64,000 nt of DNA. It comes from Gemmatimonas groenlandica (lineage in GTDB: Bacteria > Gemmatimonadota > Gemmatimonadetes > Gemmatimonadales > Gemmatimonadaceae). The first letter of the stretch is position 1. Every line of letters begins with the position of its first letter. The position numbers and the translations under genes were made by a program. The DNA lies in contig NZ_CP053085.1 of the NCBI RefSeq assembly GCF_013004105.1, positions 434,001 through 498,000 of the forward strand, given 5' to 3'. This document shows positions 7,762 through 16,800 of this stretch, one piece after another. The notes beneath the pieces are model-generated. The model was not told the origin of the DNA, searched no databases, and worked only from the letters and a program-made list of their open reading frames with translations.

Positions 7762-8970
7762 GTGCTCGCCATTCCGACTCCTCGCATCCATCAACGACTC
7801 AAGCAGGTGCTCGTCCTTGCCAGCGGCAGTGCGCTGGCGGCGATCATCCTGACCATGTGGGTCACCGAATATCTGCCCCCCTACCTTCGGTGGCCGCTCG
7901 TCGTGCTGCTGGTGGTACTGGTGTCGATCGTGTGGGTCAGCGTGCTCCGACGACAAGTCGTCGAGCTGGTCGAGATTCCGTTGGCGCAATGTGTTGAAGC
8001 CGCAGAGGCGATTGCCGATGGCGATAACAGCCGCCGGGTGCCGGTAGGGCAGACCCACGAGTTCGCGCAGCTCGCCACCAGCATCAATCGCATGACCGAG
8101 CAGATGCTGGCCGCCACGCAATCGCGAATGCGAGTGGAAAAGCTGGCTACGATGGGACGGATCGCGGCCGGCATCTCGCACGAGATTGGCAACCCGGTGT
8201 CGGCGATCGCGAACTATGCGCATCTGCTGCGAATGAGGACGAGCGACGTGCCGGGAACGACGGAGCCGCTGGATGCGCTCGAACGCGAGATCACGCGCAT
8301 CGACCGCATCATGCGTGGGCTGCTCGACTACGCGCGTCCTCGTCGGCTCACCCCCAAGCCGATCGTGGTCGATGAGGTGATCGAAGATGTCGTGAGGCTG
8401 CTCGACGACCAAGGCATCGTGCGGCGCTTCCGTGTGTCGCGCGGACTCGAGGCGCCCGATGGCATCGTCTATGCCGAACGGCACGATCTCGAGCAGGTCT
8501 TCGTGAATCTGCTCCTCAACGCCGTCGACGCGATGGATCGCGAAGGTGATGTGGTCATCAGCAGCCGCATCAACGACGCCGAGTCGATCACGGAGGCAAT
8601 TGATAAGCGCCGCACCGACCCGTCGCCTCAGCGCTGGACGCACCGGCCCAGCAAGCGTGCGCTAGCCTGGCTCGCCCGGCCGGAATCTCCGTCGCGGTTC
8701 CTGCAGATCGTCATGGCGGATTCGGGCACCGGTGTCGCGCCCGAAGACGAGGAGCGCATTTTCGAGCCGTTCTTCTCGACGAAGCAGCCGGGAAAGGGCA
8801 CGGGGCTCGGACTCGCGATCGTGGCGAGTACAATCGAGAATCTTGGCGGCACGATCTGGGTGCAACGCGCGCGCGAAGGCGGTGCGGCGTTCGTGATTCT
8901 ACTGCCGCTGCATTCCGGGTCGAGTGGGCTGCTCGCGATGACGTCGGGCGAGCGCGCGGCGGTCTCATGA
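7762..8970 (+). CDS. HAMP-type sensor histidine kinase in the pilus locus
   Basis: 402 residues. Two hydrophobic segments near the N-terminus (VLVLASGSALAAIILTMWV and WPLVVLLVVLVSIVW) are separated by a very short periplasmic loop. A HAMP linker follows (residues about 75-125), then HisKA with the histidine in ISHEIGNPVSAIANYA and an HATPase domain with an N-box (NLLLNAVDAM), G1 (DSGTGVAPEDEERIFEPFF) and G2 (GKGTGLGLAIV). A stretch of about 40 Arg/Pro-rich residues lies between the N-box and G1. No response regulator is adjacent; it sits between the pilins and the minor pilins and could feed into PilR. The start is GTG 7762. Confidence 0.85.
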   Translation: MLAIPTPRIHQRLKQVLVLASGSALAAIILTMWVTEYLPPYLRWPLVVLLVVLVSIVWVSVLRRQVVELVEIPLAQCVEAAEAIADGDNSRRVPVGQTHEFAQLATSINRMTEQMLAATQSRMRVEKLATMGRIAAGISHEIGNPVSAIANYAHLLRMRTSDVPGTTEPLDALEREITRIDRIMRGLLDYARPRRLTPKPIVVDEVIEDVVRLLDDQGIVRRFRVSRGLEAPDGIVYAERHDLEQVFVNLLLNAVDAMDREGDVVISSRINDAESITEAIDKRRTDPSPQRWTHRPSKRALAWLARPESPSRFLQIVMADSGTGVAPEDEERIFEPFFSTKQPGKGTGLGLAIVASTIENLGGTIWVQRAREGGAAFVILLPLHSGSSGLLAMTSGERAAVS

Positions 8971-9027
8971 TACCGCGCGCACGATTCTGGTGACACGTCG
9001 GGGAAGGGGTCGCACTACCGTGCGGTC

Positions 9028-9450
9028 ATGCCTTCCCCGTCATCATCACCCGCGACCTTCGCCGCGACCTGGCGACCGCAAGCACGACCCCGTCGAGGGG
9101 CGCTGCTGGTCGAGTGCCTCATGGCGCTCGTCTTGGTGGCCTTGGCTAGTCTGGTGCTCGCGACCACGTCGGTCTCCCTCGCCACGCTGGGCGACGATGC
9201 GCTCCAGTTGGCCCGCGCTCAGCGCGAGCAAGCGAACGCCGCAGGACGCGCGTTGTTGGCACCGTGCGATACGGCCAGCGGCGGCGTGGTCACCACACGA
9301 TGGCCAACCACTCGGCTGCGGGTCGATGCGGCGCTCACAAACGCCGGCACGCTGCATCGCAGTCTCGTCGACGTTCGGTGGACGGCGTCCGCGCTGGCCA
9401 TCGATGCCTCGCGCGCGCTGCGCGTGAGCAGTGCGGCTCGGTGCCGATGA
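9028..9450 (+). CDS. Minor prepilin, PilV/GspI-like
   Basis: 140 residues. A basic leader of about 24 residues ends RPRRG, followed by ALLVECLMALVLVALASLVL, a prepilin peptidase site with Glu5 and one hydrophobic helix. The rest is poorly conserved. It is the first of three overlapping minor pilin genes, so it probably contributes to the pilus tip or priming complex. Assignment to PilV rather than FimT/GspH rests on position and the short size. Confidence 0.75.
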   Translation: MPSPSSSPATFAATWRPQARPRRGALLVECLMALVLVALASLVLATTSVSLATLGDDALQLARAQREQANAAGRALLAPCDTASGGVVTTRWPTTRLRVDAALTNAGTLHRSLVDVRWTASALAIDASRALRVSSAARCR

Positions 9451-10340
9451 GTCGCGTCGCGCGGTGGCGCCGTGGCGGCACGCTGGTGGAGTTGTTGATC
9501 GCGCTCCCGATTGCCGCACTGCTAGCGGTCGCCGCCGCCGCCACCCTGATCGGTGCCTGGCGAATCGGGCGGCGCGCGGAAGCCTCGCAGGGTGGCACGC
9601 GAGAACTGCGACACGCGCAGGCCGCCTTCGAAAGCGAGCTGCGTCCGTTGCGCGCCGGTGATATCCGAGCCCTGAGTGACACCGCGCTGGAGTTTGATGC
9701 GCTCCTCGGCGCCGGCGTGGTGTGCGACGCGACCGCAGCGGCAGCCGGTGTGAACGATCGTGTGGAGATGGCGTCGGCCGATCCCGCCGATGCACGCGGG
9801 GTGTCGTGGGCGAGCAGCGTGCAGATCGGTGACGATCTGTCACTCTGGCGCGCAGACGCGGATAGTCTCGCGTCACTCATCGAGCACCGGACGACCGTGC
9901 GCGCCATCAGCTGGGGCGCGGCATGCACCGCCTCGCCGTGGATGGCAGGGTGGGCCGACCAACGCACGGTGCGCCTCACCCTCGCGGACGCGAGTCCGTC
10001 AGCGCTTGTGGTCGGCGCACCGGTCGCATTGCATCGCCGCACGCGACTCACGTTGTACCGCAGCGGAGTCTTGTGGTATTTGGGCAAGCGCGCCCGGACC
10101 AGCGGTGTGTGGGACGGCGTCCAGCCGGTGGCGGGCCCGTTTCTCTCGCCAGTGCAGCGCGGTATGACCGCACAGCTGCTCGACGCCGGTGGCACCGCCA
10201 CGCTTCGCCTCTCAGACGCTGCGGCGGTGCGCATCGAGCTGCGGGCCGATCGCGCACCGGACGGGCGCACGGCGGCGCGTCGTGATACGGCAACCTTTGA
10301 TGTGGTACTCCGAGCGGAAAGTGCGCAGCGCCGCCGCTGA
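9447..10340 (+). CDS. Minor prepilin, PilW/GspJ-like
   Basis: About 297 residues. The leader MSRVARWRRGG is followed by TLVELLIALPIAALLAVAAA, with the prepilin cleavage site after G11 and Glu5 present. The larger globular domain, with two or three cysteines, is typical of PilW/GspJ. The ATG overlaps the previous stop (ATGA), fixing the start and implying translational coupling within the minor pilin operon. Confidence 0.75.
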   Translation: MSRVARWRRGGTLVELLIALPIAALLAVAAAATLIGAWRIGRRAEASQGGTRELRHAQAAFESELRPLRAGDIRALSDTALEFDALLGAGVVCDATAAAAGVNDRVEMASADPADARGVSWASSVQIGDDLSLWRADADSLASLIEHRTTVRAISWGAACTASPWMAGWADQRTVRLTLADASPSALVVGAPVALHRRTRLTLYRSGVLWYLGKRARTSGVWDGVQPVAGPFLSPVQRGMTAQLLDAGGTATLRLSDAAAVRIELRADRAPDGRTAARRDTATFDVVLRAESAQRRR

Positions 10341-11373
10341 ACGCGCTCGGCGCGCCGGGTTCGTGCTGCCGTTCGTCGTCGTGGCAACTGCGCTCGTCGC
10401 CGTGCTCGCGCTGGCTGCGATCAGCACCATCTGGCGTGGCTATCGCGCCACTCGCCTTGCCGCCAACGGCGTGCGCGCGCAGTTTGCCGCCGACGAAGGA
10501 GCGGCGCTGCAACTCGATGCGTGGCCGTCAGAGTCGCTGGCGTCGATGCCACCCGGCGCGACCTTGTCGACGCGTCAGACCACCGCGGTGGGGGACAGCG
10601 TGCGCGTGCGGGTCACACGCACGCAGCCGCTAGTGGCGTGGCTCACGGCTGACGTCGCGCTCGAGCCACGGGGGACGCCTGGCGTGGTCCGCCGACATGT
10701 CACACGCGCCGTATCGCTTGAGCCACCCGCGTTGCCGATCGTCGGTGCGGTCACCGCGATCGCCGCGGTGCGGGGGCAGGATCCCACGACGATCGATGGA
10801 CGCGATCTGGTCGATGCCGGTGACGCCTGTGGTCCGCTGCGCGATACCCTGTCACTCGTTCCCGTCGCGTCGAGTGCGTTGGGTGCGTCGAGCGGCGGCG
10901 CATGGACGGCACGTCCGGCCACGTCGGCGCTGGTGGATACGGCAACGGTACGCGCGGCGTTCGACCTCGCGTGGATCTCCGTGATGGCGCGAAGTCCCGT
11001 TCGTGCGGTGGATTCCACGCCACAGCTGCTGGCCGCGTCACCAGGCTGGCATGCTTTGTTACTCGATGGGGCGGTCGTCACCGTGCGAGCACCGTCGAGA
11101 TGGCGCGGTCTGCTTGCGGTGAGCGGTGATCTCGTGGTGACGGGTAGTCTCACAGTCGACGGCATCCTGGTGGTGCGCGGACGACTCGACGCACGTGGCG
11201 CCGCACTACGGATTCGTGGCGCGCTCATCGTCGCCTCACTCGGAAATCCCTCGGTGGAGCTCGGCGATCAGACCACGCTGCGCTACGACCGATGCGCCGT
11301 ACAGCTCGCGCTGGCCACGGTCGCGGTGCCGCGCGCGCAGCCGTTCTCCCTCTGGTTTTCGCCGTTGAACTGA
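10321..11373 (+). CDS. Minor prepilin, PilX/GspK-like
   Basis: About 350 residues from GTG 10321 (ATG 10300 is an alternative). The leader ends RRAG, followed by FVLPFVVVATALVAVLALAA. The usual Glu5 is absent, as in GspK-type tip pilins. The N-terminal helix is followed by a large domain ending in a repetitive Val/Gly/Leu-rich stretch (LVVTGSLTVDGILVVRG) that resembles a beta-helix. It overlaps the PilW-like gene by about 20 nt. A short inverted repeat (CTGACC...GGTCAG) lies at the stop, and the 220-nt gap before pilM shows no other recognisable element. Confidence 0.7.
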   Translation: MRSAAAERARRAGFVLPFVVVATALVAVLALAAISTIWRGYRATRLAANGVRAQFAADEGAALQLDAWPSESLASMPPGATLSTRQTTAVGDSVRVRVTRTQPLVAWLTADVALEPRGTPGVVRRHVTRAVSLEPPALPIVGAVTAIAAVRGQDPTTIDGRDLVDAGDACGPLRDTLSLVPVASSALGASSGGAWTARPATSALVDTATVRAAFDLAWISVMARSPVRAVDSTPQLLAASPGWHALLLDGAVVTVRAPSRWRGLLAVSGDLVVTGSLTVDGILVVRGRLDARGAALRIRGALIVASLGNPSVELGDQTTLRYDRCAVQLALATVAVPRAQPFSLWFSPLN

Positions 11374-11596
11374 CCGTCGAAAGGTCAGAACGCCCGATTA
11401 CGGAAAGCGGTGCAGCGGGCCGACACTGTCACGGTGTGGGCAGTAGTACCGGCCGTTCCTCTAGGAGGGGGCGTTACCTCGTGAGGGGACGGTCGTTTGA
11501 AGGATGACATGCCCGGTGAAGGCAGGTCAATCTGTCCCTTCGGTGCGCTCAGCGTCGAACGGCAGCGTGCAAACCACCAGTTCAACCCCAACAGCC

Positions 11597-12640
11597 ATGG
11601 CGCTCTTCGGCCGAAAGAAAATCACCGTCGGACTCGATGTCGGTTCCGGTCTTGTGAAAGCAGTGGTCATCGACCACAGCGGACCCACGCCGGAGCTCGT
11701 CAAGGTCGTCATCACCCCGCTCAACGACACGGCGATTGTCGAAGGCGAAGTGATGGATCACGGCATCGTCGCCGATGCGATCCGCCAGACGCTCGAAGCG
11801 ACTGGCGTGAAGACGAAGAGCCTCGTGGCGGCCGTGGGTGGACGCGACGTGATCGTCAAGAAGATCTCGATCGAGCGGGTCAAGGAAGCGCAGGCACGTG
11901 AGCTGATGCGGTGGGAAGCCGAACAGCACGTGCCGTTCGACATGGACTCCGTCGAACTCGACTTCCAGGTCCTCGATCCGGACGGCGACGGTCTCGACAT
12001 GAGCGTACTGCTCGTTGCGGCAAAGCGTGATCTGGTGGAAGCGAAGCGACATCTCCTCGAGGACGCGGGGTTCCCGCCCTCGGTGATCGACGTCGACGCC
12101 TTTGCACTGCACAATGCGTTCGAAGCGAATCATCCCGACGCCATGCACGGCACGGTGGCGCTGCTCAACATCGGTAACGAGCAGACGAACCTGAACATCC
12201 TCGATGAGGGTGTGCCCATTCTCACGCGCGATCTGGGCGTCGGCACGCGACGCTTCCGTGAGGATGTACAGCGCGAGCACGGCATCAGCGGAGAAGAGGC
12301 CGAGGATATGCTGCGCGGCTTCGATCGCTCGGCGTTGCTCGACGGCACCATCGCGATGCGCGGCGAGGAGCTCGCCGTGGGTCTCGAGCGCGCGGCCACG
12401 TTCCTCGCGTCCTCGTCACGCAACTTCGGCCAGATCCGCGCCGTGTACGCGTGCGGCGGCGGGTCGCGCGTGCCGGGTCTGCTGGCGTGGATGTCCGATC
12501 GCCTGCGCATTCCGGTTCAGCCGGCCAACGCTCTCGCCCGGATCACCGTGCGCGAAGGCGCGCTGGAGTTCCTGTCCACCGATGAAGTCGCACCGCTGCT
12601 GATGCTGCCGGTGGGACTCGCGCTCCGCGCTGCGGCCTGA
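11597..12640 (+). CDS. pilM: Type IV pilus assembly protein PilM
   Basis: 347 residues of the actin-like ATPase fold: phosphate-1 motif VGLDVGSGLVKAVVI, phosphate-2 region LLNIGNEQTNLNIL, and an adenosine motif YACGGGSRVPGL. PilM is cytoplasmic and binds the N-terminus of PilN in the inner-membrane alignment complex. The frame extends upstream, but ATG 11597 begins the conserved MALFGRKK start. It is first in a pilM-N-O-P-Q cluster in canonical order. Confidence 0.93.
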   Translation: MALFGRKKITVGLDVGSGLVKAVVIDHSGPTPELVKVVITPLNDTAIVEGEVMDHGIVADAIRQTLEATGVKTKSLVAAVGGRDVIVKKISIERVKEAQARELMRWEAEQHVPFDMDSVELDFQVLDPDGDGLDMSVLLVAAKRDLVEAKRHLLEDAGFPPSVIDVDAFALHNAFEANHPDAMHGTVALLNIGNEQTNLNILDEGVPILTRDLGVGTRRFREDVQREHGISGEEAEDMLRGFDRSALLDGTIAMRGEELAVGLERAATFLASSSRNFGQIRAVYACGGGSRVPGLLAWMSDRLRIPVQPANALARITVREGALEFLSTDEVAPLLMLPVGLALRAAA

Positions 12641-12651
12641 GGAATCCGACC

Positions 12652-13407
12652 ATGATGCTCCAAATCAATCTCCTCCCGGGCTCGAAGAAGACATCGCGTG
12701 GCGCCGGCAGTCTCGCCGGCTCGCTCGGCTCCATCGGCGCCTCCGTTCGCGACCCGTGGCTCGTCGGCGCCGCGGGTGCGGTCGTCGTCGCCTGCGCGAC
12801 CGTCGGACTGCTCTTCACTGCCCAGAACGCGCGCGCCGGCGAAGTCACCGAGAAGCTCGATCGCGCCGTGCGCGACTCCACGCGCTACTCCAAAGTGCTC
12901 GACGCGCGCCGCAAGCTGACTGCCGAGCGTGATTCGGTGCAGCGCCAGTTGCAGATCATCCGCACGATCGACGAGAACCGCTACAACTGGGCGCACATTC
13001 TCGACGAGATCAGCCGCGCGCTGCCGGCCTACACCTGGCTGACGACGCTCGAGCAGACGAGCAAGGCGCCGCTGCCACCGGGGGCTGACACGCTGGCCGG
13101 AGTCGCCACGCCGGTGCCGGCCACCGCGGCCGCGAAAGCGAAGAAGGCGGCCGTGGTGCAGGACACCATCGAGGTCCATCCGCCGCTCACGTTCCGTGTC
13201 GTCGGCCAGACGGTCGATATCCAGGCGCTCACGATGTTCATGCGGCAGATGGAGAGTTCGCCGTTCATCCAGCATGTCTCGCTGAGCAAGTCGGAGATCG
13301 TCATCGTCGAAGGCAAGGATGTAACGCAGTTCGAATTGTCGGCGGAGTATGAAGTGCCGCCTCCGGGTGTGGTGCGAACCTCGCCCCTCGTCGTTCCCGT
13401 GCGCTGA
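12652..13407 (+). CDS. pilN: Type IV pilus assembly protein PilN
   Basis: 251 residues. The start MMLQINLLPGSKK carries the INLLP motif by which PilN docks into PilM. One transmembrane segment lies near residues 35-60, followed by a coiled-coil and a ferredoxin-like periplasmic domain. An Ala/Lys-rich linker (ATAAAKAKKAA) lies inside the periplasmic part. It starts 11 nt after pilM. Confidence 0.9.
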   Translation: MMLQINLLPGSKKTSRGAGSLAGSLGSIGASVRDPWLVGAAGAVVVACATVGLLFTAQNARAGEVTEKLDRAVRDSTRYSKVLDARRKLTAERDSVQRQLQIIRTIDENRYNWAHILDEISRALPAYTWLTTLEQTSKAPLPPGADTLAGVATPVPATAAAKAKKAAVVQDTIEVHPPLTFRVVGQTVDIQALTMFMRQMESSPFIQHVSLSKSEIVIVEGKDVTQFELSAEYEVPPPGVVRTSPLVVPVR

Positions 13408-13419
13408 CCAGAGATAACA

Positions 13420-14043
13420 ATGGCACTGCTTCCTCAGACCCAGCGTGATCAGGTCAAGCTCCTGATCGGCTTCGCGGCTCTCGCCCTCGCCGCCGCGTAC
13501 TACATCTATCCGTATGCCGCTCGCGAAGAGCAGCTCGCGTCCGACATCACCCGCGTTGCGGAGCTCGAAGACGCCAATCAGCGCGCCGCGCGCGAGTTCG
13601 CGTCGGGCAGCATCGAGAACCTGCGTGTCCAGGCGGCGGAGAATCGTTCCGCGCTGCTGGTCATGCGACGTCTTGTGCCCACCGGCAACGAAGTGCCGGC
13701 GCTGCTCGAAGAGGTCAGCACCGCCGCCCGCCGCGCCGGTCTCGACGTCGGCGGCGTGACGCCCGAGCCGGTCATCCTCGGCGAGCGCTTCGATACGTAC
13801 CGCTACACCGTCACCATCATCGGTGGTTATCACCAGTTCGGCGAGTTCCTCGCCAACGTCGGTTCGCTGGCCCGCATCGTGGCGCCGGTGAACTTCTCGA
13901 TCGTCGCCGGCTCGGGCGCCAATGCCCCGCGCAACGCGATCAAGACGTCGGAGAAGGGCGCGCTCGCCTCCACGATCACGCTGCAGACCTACGTCGAGAA
14001 GACGACGCCGGCCAAGCCCGCCGCCAAGGAGCGTTCGTCATGA
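13420..14043 (+). CDS. pilO: Type IV pilus assembly protein PilO
   Basis: 207 residues: a short cytoplasmic N-terminus, one transmembrane helix (LLIGFAALALAAAYYIYPY), a coiled-coil, then a periplasmic ferredoxin-like domain with the family motif LEEVSTAARRAGLDV and YHQFGEFLANVGSL. It pairs with PilN. The stop overlaps pilP by ATGA. Confidence 0.9.
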   Translation: MALLPQTQRDQVKLLIGFAALALAAAYYIYPYAAREEQLASDITRVAELEDANQRAAREFASGSIENLRVQAAENRSALLVMRRLVPTGNEVPALLEEVSTAARRAGLDVGGVTPEPVILGERFDTYRYTVTIIGGYHQFGEFLANVGSLARIVAPVNFSIVAGSGANAPRNAIKTSEKGALASTITLQTYVEKTTPAKPAAKERSS

Positions 14044-14549
14044 AGCGCCTCACCATCGTCGTCGCCACGCTCGCGCTCAGTGCTGCCGCACTGACCGTCG
14101 ATGCGCAACAACCGGTTCGCCCCACCGCGGCGCGCACCGTCTCCGGCGAGTCCGCCGGCACCGTCGGGCCCAGTGCCTCGCCGAAGAAGACCGCCGGCAT
14201 GCCGACCGAGATCACGCTGCAGCGCGAGACGTTCGCGTACAGCGGTGGCGGACGGCGCGATCCCTACAAGTCGCTCATGAGCAGCAGTGACGTGCGTCCG
14301 CTGCTCAGCGATCTGCGGCTCACCGCCGTGGCGTTCGACCCCGTCGGCGCTGGCAGCAACTCCGTCGCCATTCTGCGCGACACCTACTCCAAGCAGCAGT
14401 ACCGCGTGCGCGTCGGACAGCAGCTCGGACGGCTGCGCGTCTCCGCCATTCGACAGAAAGCCGTGCAGTTCACCATCGAAGAATTCGGATTTAACCGGCA
14501 GGAAACGCTGCCACTCAGCAGCGACACGACGAAAGTGAGGAACCCATGA
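14040..14549 (+). CDS. pilP: Type IV pilus assembly protein PilP
   Basis: 169 residues. A cleavable signal peptide ends near VDAQQ; unlike many PilP proteins it has no lipobox cysteine, so the mature protein may be soluble in the periplasm. The C-terminal beta-domain (GGGRRDPYKSL, VRVGQQLGRLRVSAIRQKAV) is the PilP homology region that links PilNO to the secretin PilQ. It overlaps pilO at the start and pilQ at the end. Confidence 0.85.
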   Translation: MKRLTIVVATLALSAAALTVDAQQPVRPTAARTVSGESAGTVGPSASPKKTAGMPTEITLQRETFAYSGGGRRDPYKSLMSSSDVRPLLSDLRLTAVAFDPVGAGSNSVAILRDTYSKQQYRVRVGQQLGRLRVSAIRQKAVQFTIEEFGFNRQETLPLSSDTTKVRNP

Positions 14550-16778
14550 TGGGACCGACGACCGTTGCAGTGATCTCCGCGCTCCTGGCCCCCGGCGCTC
14601 TTGCGCTGGCCCACGTGAACGCCCCCGCAGACGGATATGCGGGATACACTGCCCCCTCGGCCCATGTGGCCATCACCTCCCGTACCGATGTGCCGACGCG
14701 TGGACGCGTCTCGAGCATTGCCGTCGCTCCGGCGTCGGCCGGTGCCGACATCGTCCTGGCGATCGACTCGAGCGTGACGCTCAAGCACTTCACGCTCGAC
14801 AATCCGTCGCGCATCGTGGTGGATCTCGGTGGTGCCAACCTGGCCATCCGTTCCAACTACGACGGCAAGGCCCGCGGACCGGTGCGCAACCTGCGCCTGT
14901 CGCAGTATCGCGCCGATACCGTTCGTCTCGTGATTGATCTCGACGGATCACGCAGCTACACCGTCGTCCGTGAAGGCGGCTCGGTGCGCATTGCCCTCAG
15001 CGCGCCAGCCGTCGCGTTCGCCCGCTGGGGTTCCAGCAGCACCGGCGGCGAGTTGTCGTCGCAGGTTGCCGCCGGCCGCCTCGAGCAGTCCGCCCCTACG
15101 GCCCCGGTGGTCGCCCAGGTCGAAGCCAAGCCGCAAGCCAAGCCGGTCGAAGCCAAGCCGGTTGAAGTGCAGCAGGTCGAGACGCCGATCGTGAAGGCGG
15201 GCCCGCAGTCGGTGGTGCTCGATGATCACTCTGGCGATCCGCTCACGGCCCGCACGCCGGCAACGGTTTCGTCGATGGCCGCCGCGCGCCGTCAGCAGCA
15301 GAAGCCGCGCATCACGGTCAGCTACGATGGCACGAACATCCGTGACGTGATCGCCGCCTTCGCCACGTTCTCGGGACGGACGATCGTCGTCGGTAAGGAT
15401 GTGACAGGCGACGTGACGGCGGATATCGCCGATAAGCCGTGGGACGTGGCCCTCCAGGCCATCCTGCAGGCGCAGGGGCTCGCGGCCACCGAAGATGCCA
15501 GCGGCATCATCACGGTCGACAGCTACCGCAACCTCGCCACGAATCAGGCGCTCGAGCCGCTCGTGACGCAGATCATCGACATCAACTACTCGAAGGCCTC
15601 GGTGCTGCGCGGCACCGTGCAGCAACTGTTGGCCCGCGATTGCACCGGATTGACCACGATGGCCACTGGCCGTGACATGGGCATGCCGATGAATCAAGGT
15701 GGCGGTGGCAGCGGTGGTCAGCAGGATCAGACCGCCGGTCAGGGCTGCGTCGTTCGCGGCTCGGTGGCCGCCGACAGCGCGACCAACAAGCTCATCATCA
15801 CCGAAGTGCCGTCACGTCTCCCGGAAATCGTGGCGCGTGTTCAGCAGCTCGACGTCCGCACGCCGCAGGTCGCGATCAAGGCGAAGATCATCTTCGTGAA
15901 TCGCACGGGCATTCAAGACATCGGCCTGGCCTACGACCTCGGCAAGGGTGATAAGCAGTTCTTCCAGCAGCTCGTACCGCGCATCGATCCGAACACGCTG
16001 ACGGCGGTCGATACCGACGGCGACGGTGTGCCGGATTCACGCGGCGGCGGAACGGCCTACGAAGGCCCGGCCCGTATCGCGCTCGGCGGCAACGCGCTGG
16101 CCGGTATCGCCAACGCCAACAACGCCATCAAGCCGAACGCGCTCAATCTGATCTACAGCACGGCGCTCGGTCGCTATCAGCTCACAGCGTTCCTGAACGC
16201 GCTGCAGACCTCGTCGCTGGCCGACGTGCAGTCGGAGCCGAGCATCACGATCCTGAACAACCGCAGCGCCGAGATCTTCGTCGGCCAGGAAATTCCGATC
16301 CGCGTCATCGACGCGAGCTCGGGCGGCGGCGGTCAGGGTGGCGGTGGCGGCGGTGGCGGTGGCGGCGGGACAGGGTCAGCCGAACGCGGCAGCCTTCTTC
16401 CCCCGCGCGACGGTCTCGAAGGAAGAGGCAGGTATCAAGCTCTCCGTGACGCCGCAGATCACCAACAATCGTATGGTGCTGCTCAACATCAAGGCAGAGA
16501 ACTCGAGTGCGGAGATCGCGGCCACGGACGTGGGCGTGATCTTCAACCGCCAGCGTGCGGAGTCGCAGGTACTCGTGGCGGACGGTGAGGCGGCCGTCAT
16601 CGGCGGCCTGACCGTCACCGAGACCAACCGCTTCCGCAGTGGTATCCCGGTTCTCATGAACCTCCCGTTCGTCGGTCGCCTGTTCTCGCAGAACTCCAAG
16701 AACGAAACGAAGCGCGACCTGCTCATCCTGGTGACGCCGCACATCCTGGATGATGGCGTGATCCCGCCGAGCCGCTGA
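14546..16778 (+). CDS. pilQ: PilQ-type secretin, interrupted by a one-base frameshift
   Basis: The outer-membrane secretin of the pilus is split over two frames. The first frame (14546-16588) encodes a signal peptide, an AMIN domain (SRIVVDLGGANLAI), an STN/N0 domain (TNIRDVIAAFATFSGRTIVV), an N1 domain and the start of the secretin domain. It then runs out of frame after a tract of GGC/GGT glycine codons at about 16321-16371. The second frame (to 16778) continues the secretin exactly: SVTPQITNNRMVLL, the beta-strands, and IPVLMNLPFVGRLF. Removing one G near 16371 restores a single protein of about 743 residues. A sequencing error, a pseudogene or slippage-based phase variation are all possible. 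Flanking pil genes are intact, which favours a functional or recently broken gene. Confidence 0.85.
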
Positions 16779-16800
16779 CGCAACGAGGACTCACATACTC

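Noticed and set aside
11374-11596. Possible riboswitch or leader before pilM
   Set aside because: Short hairpins and a GCAAACC heptamer are present but no known riboswitch consensus could be traced.
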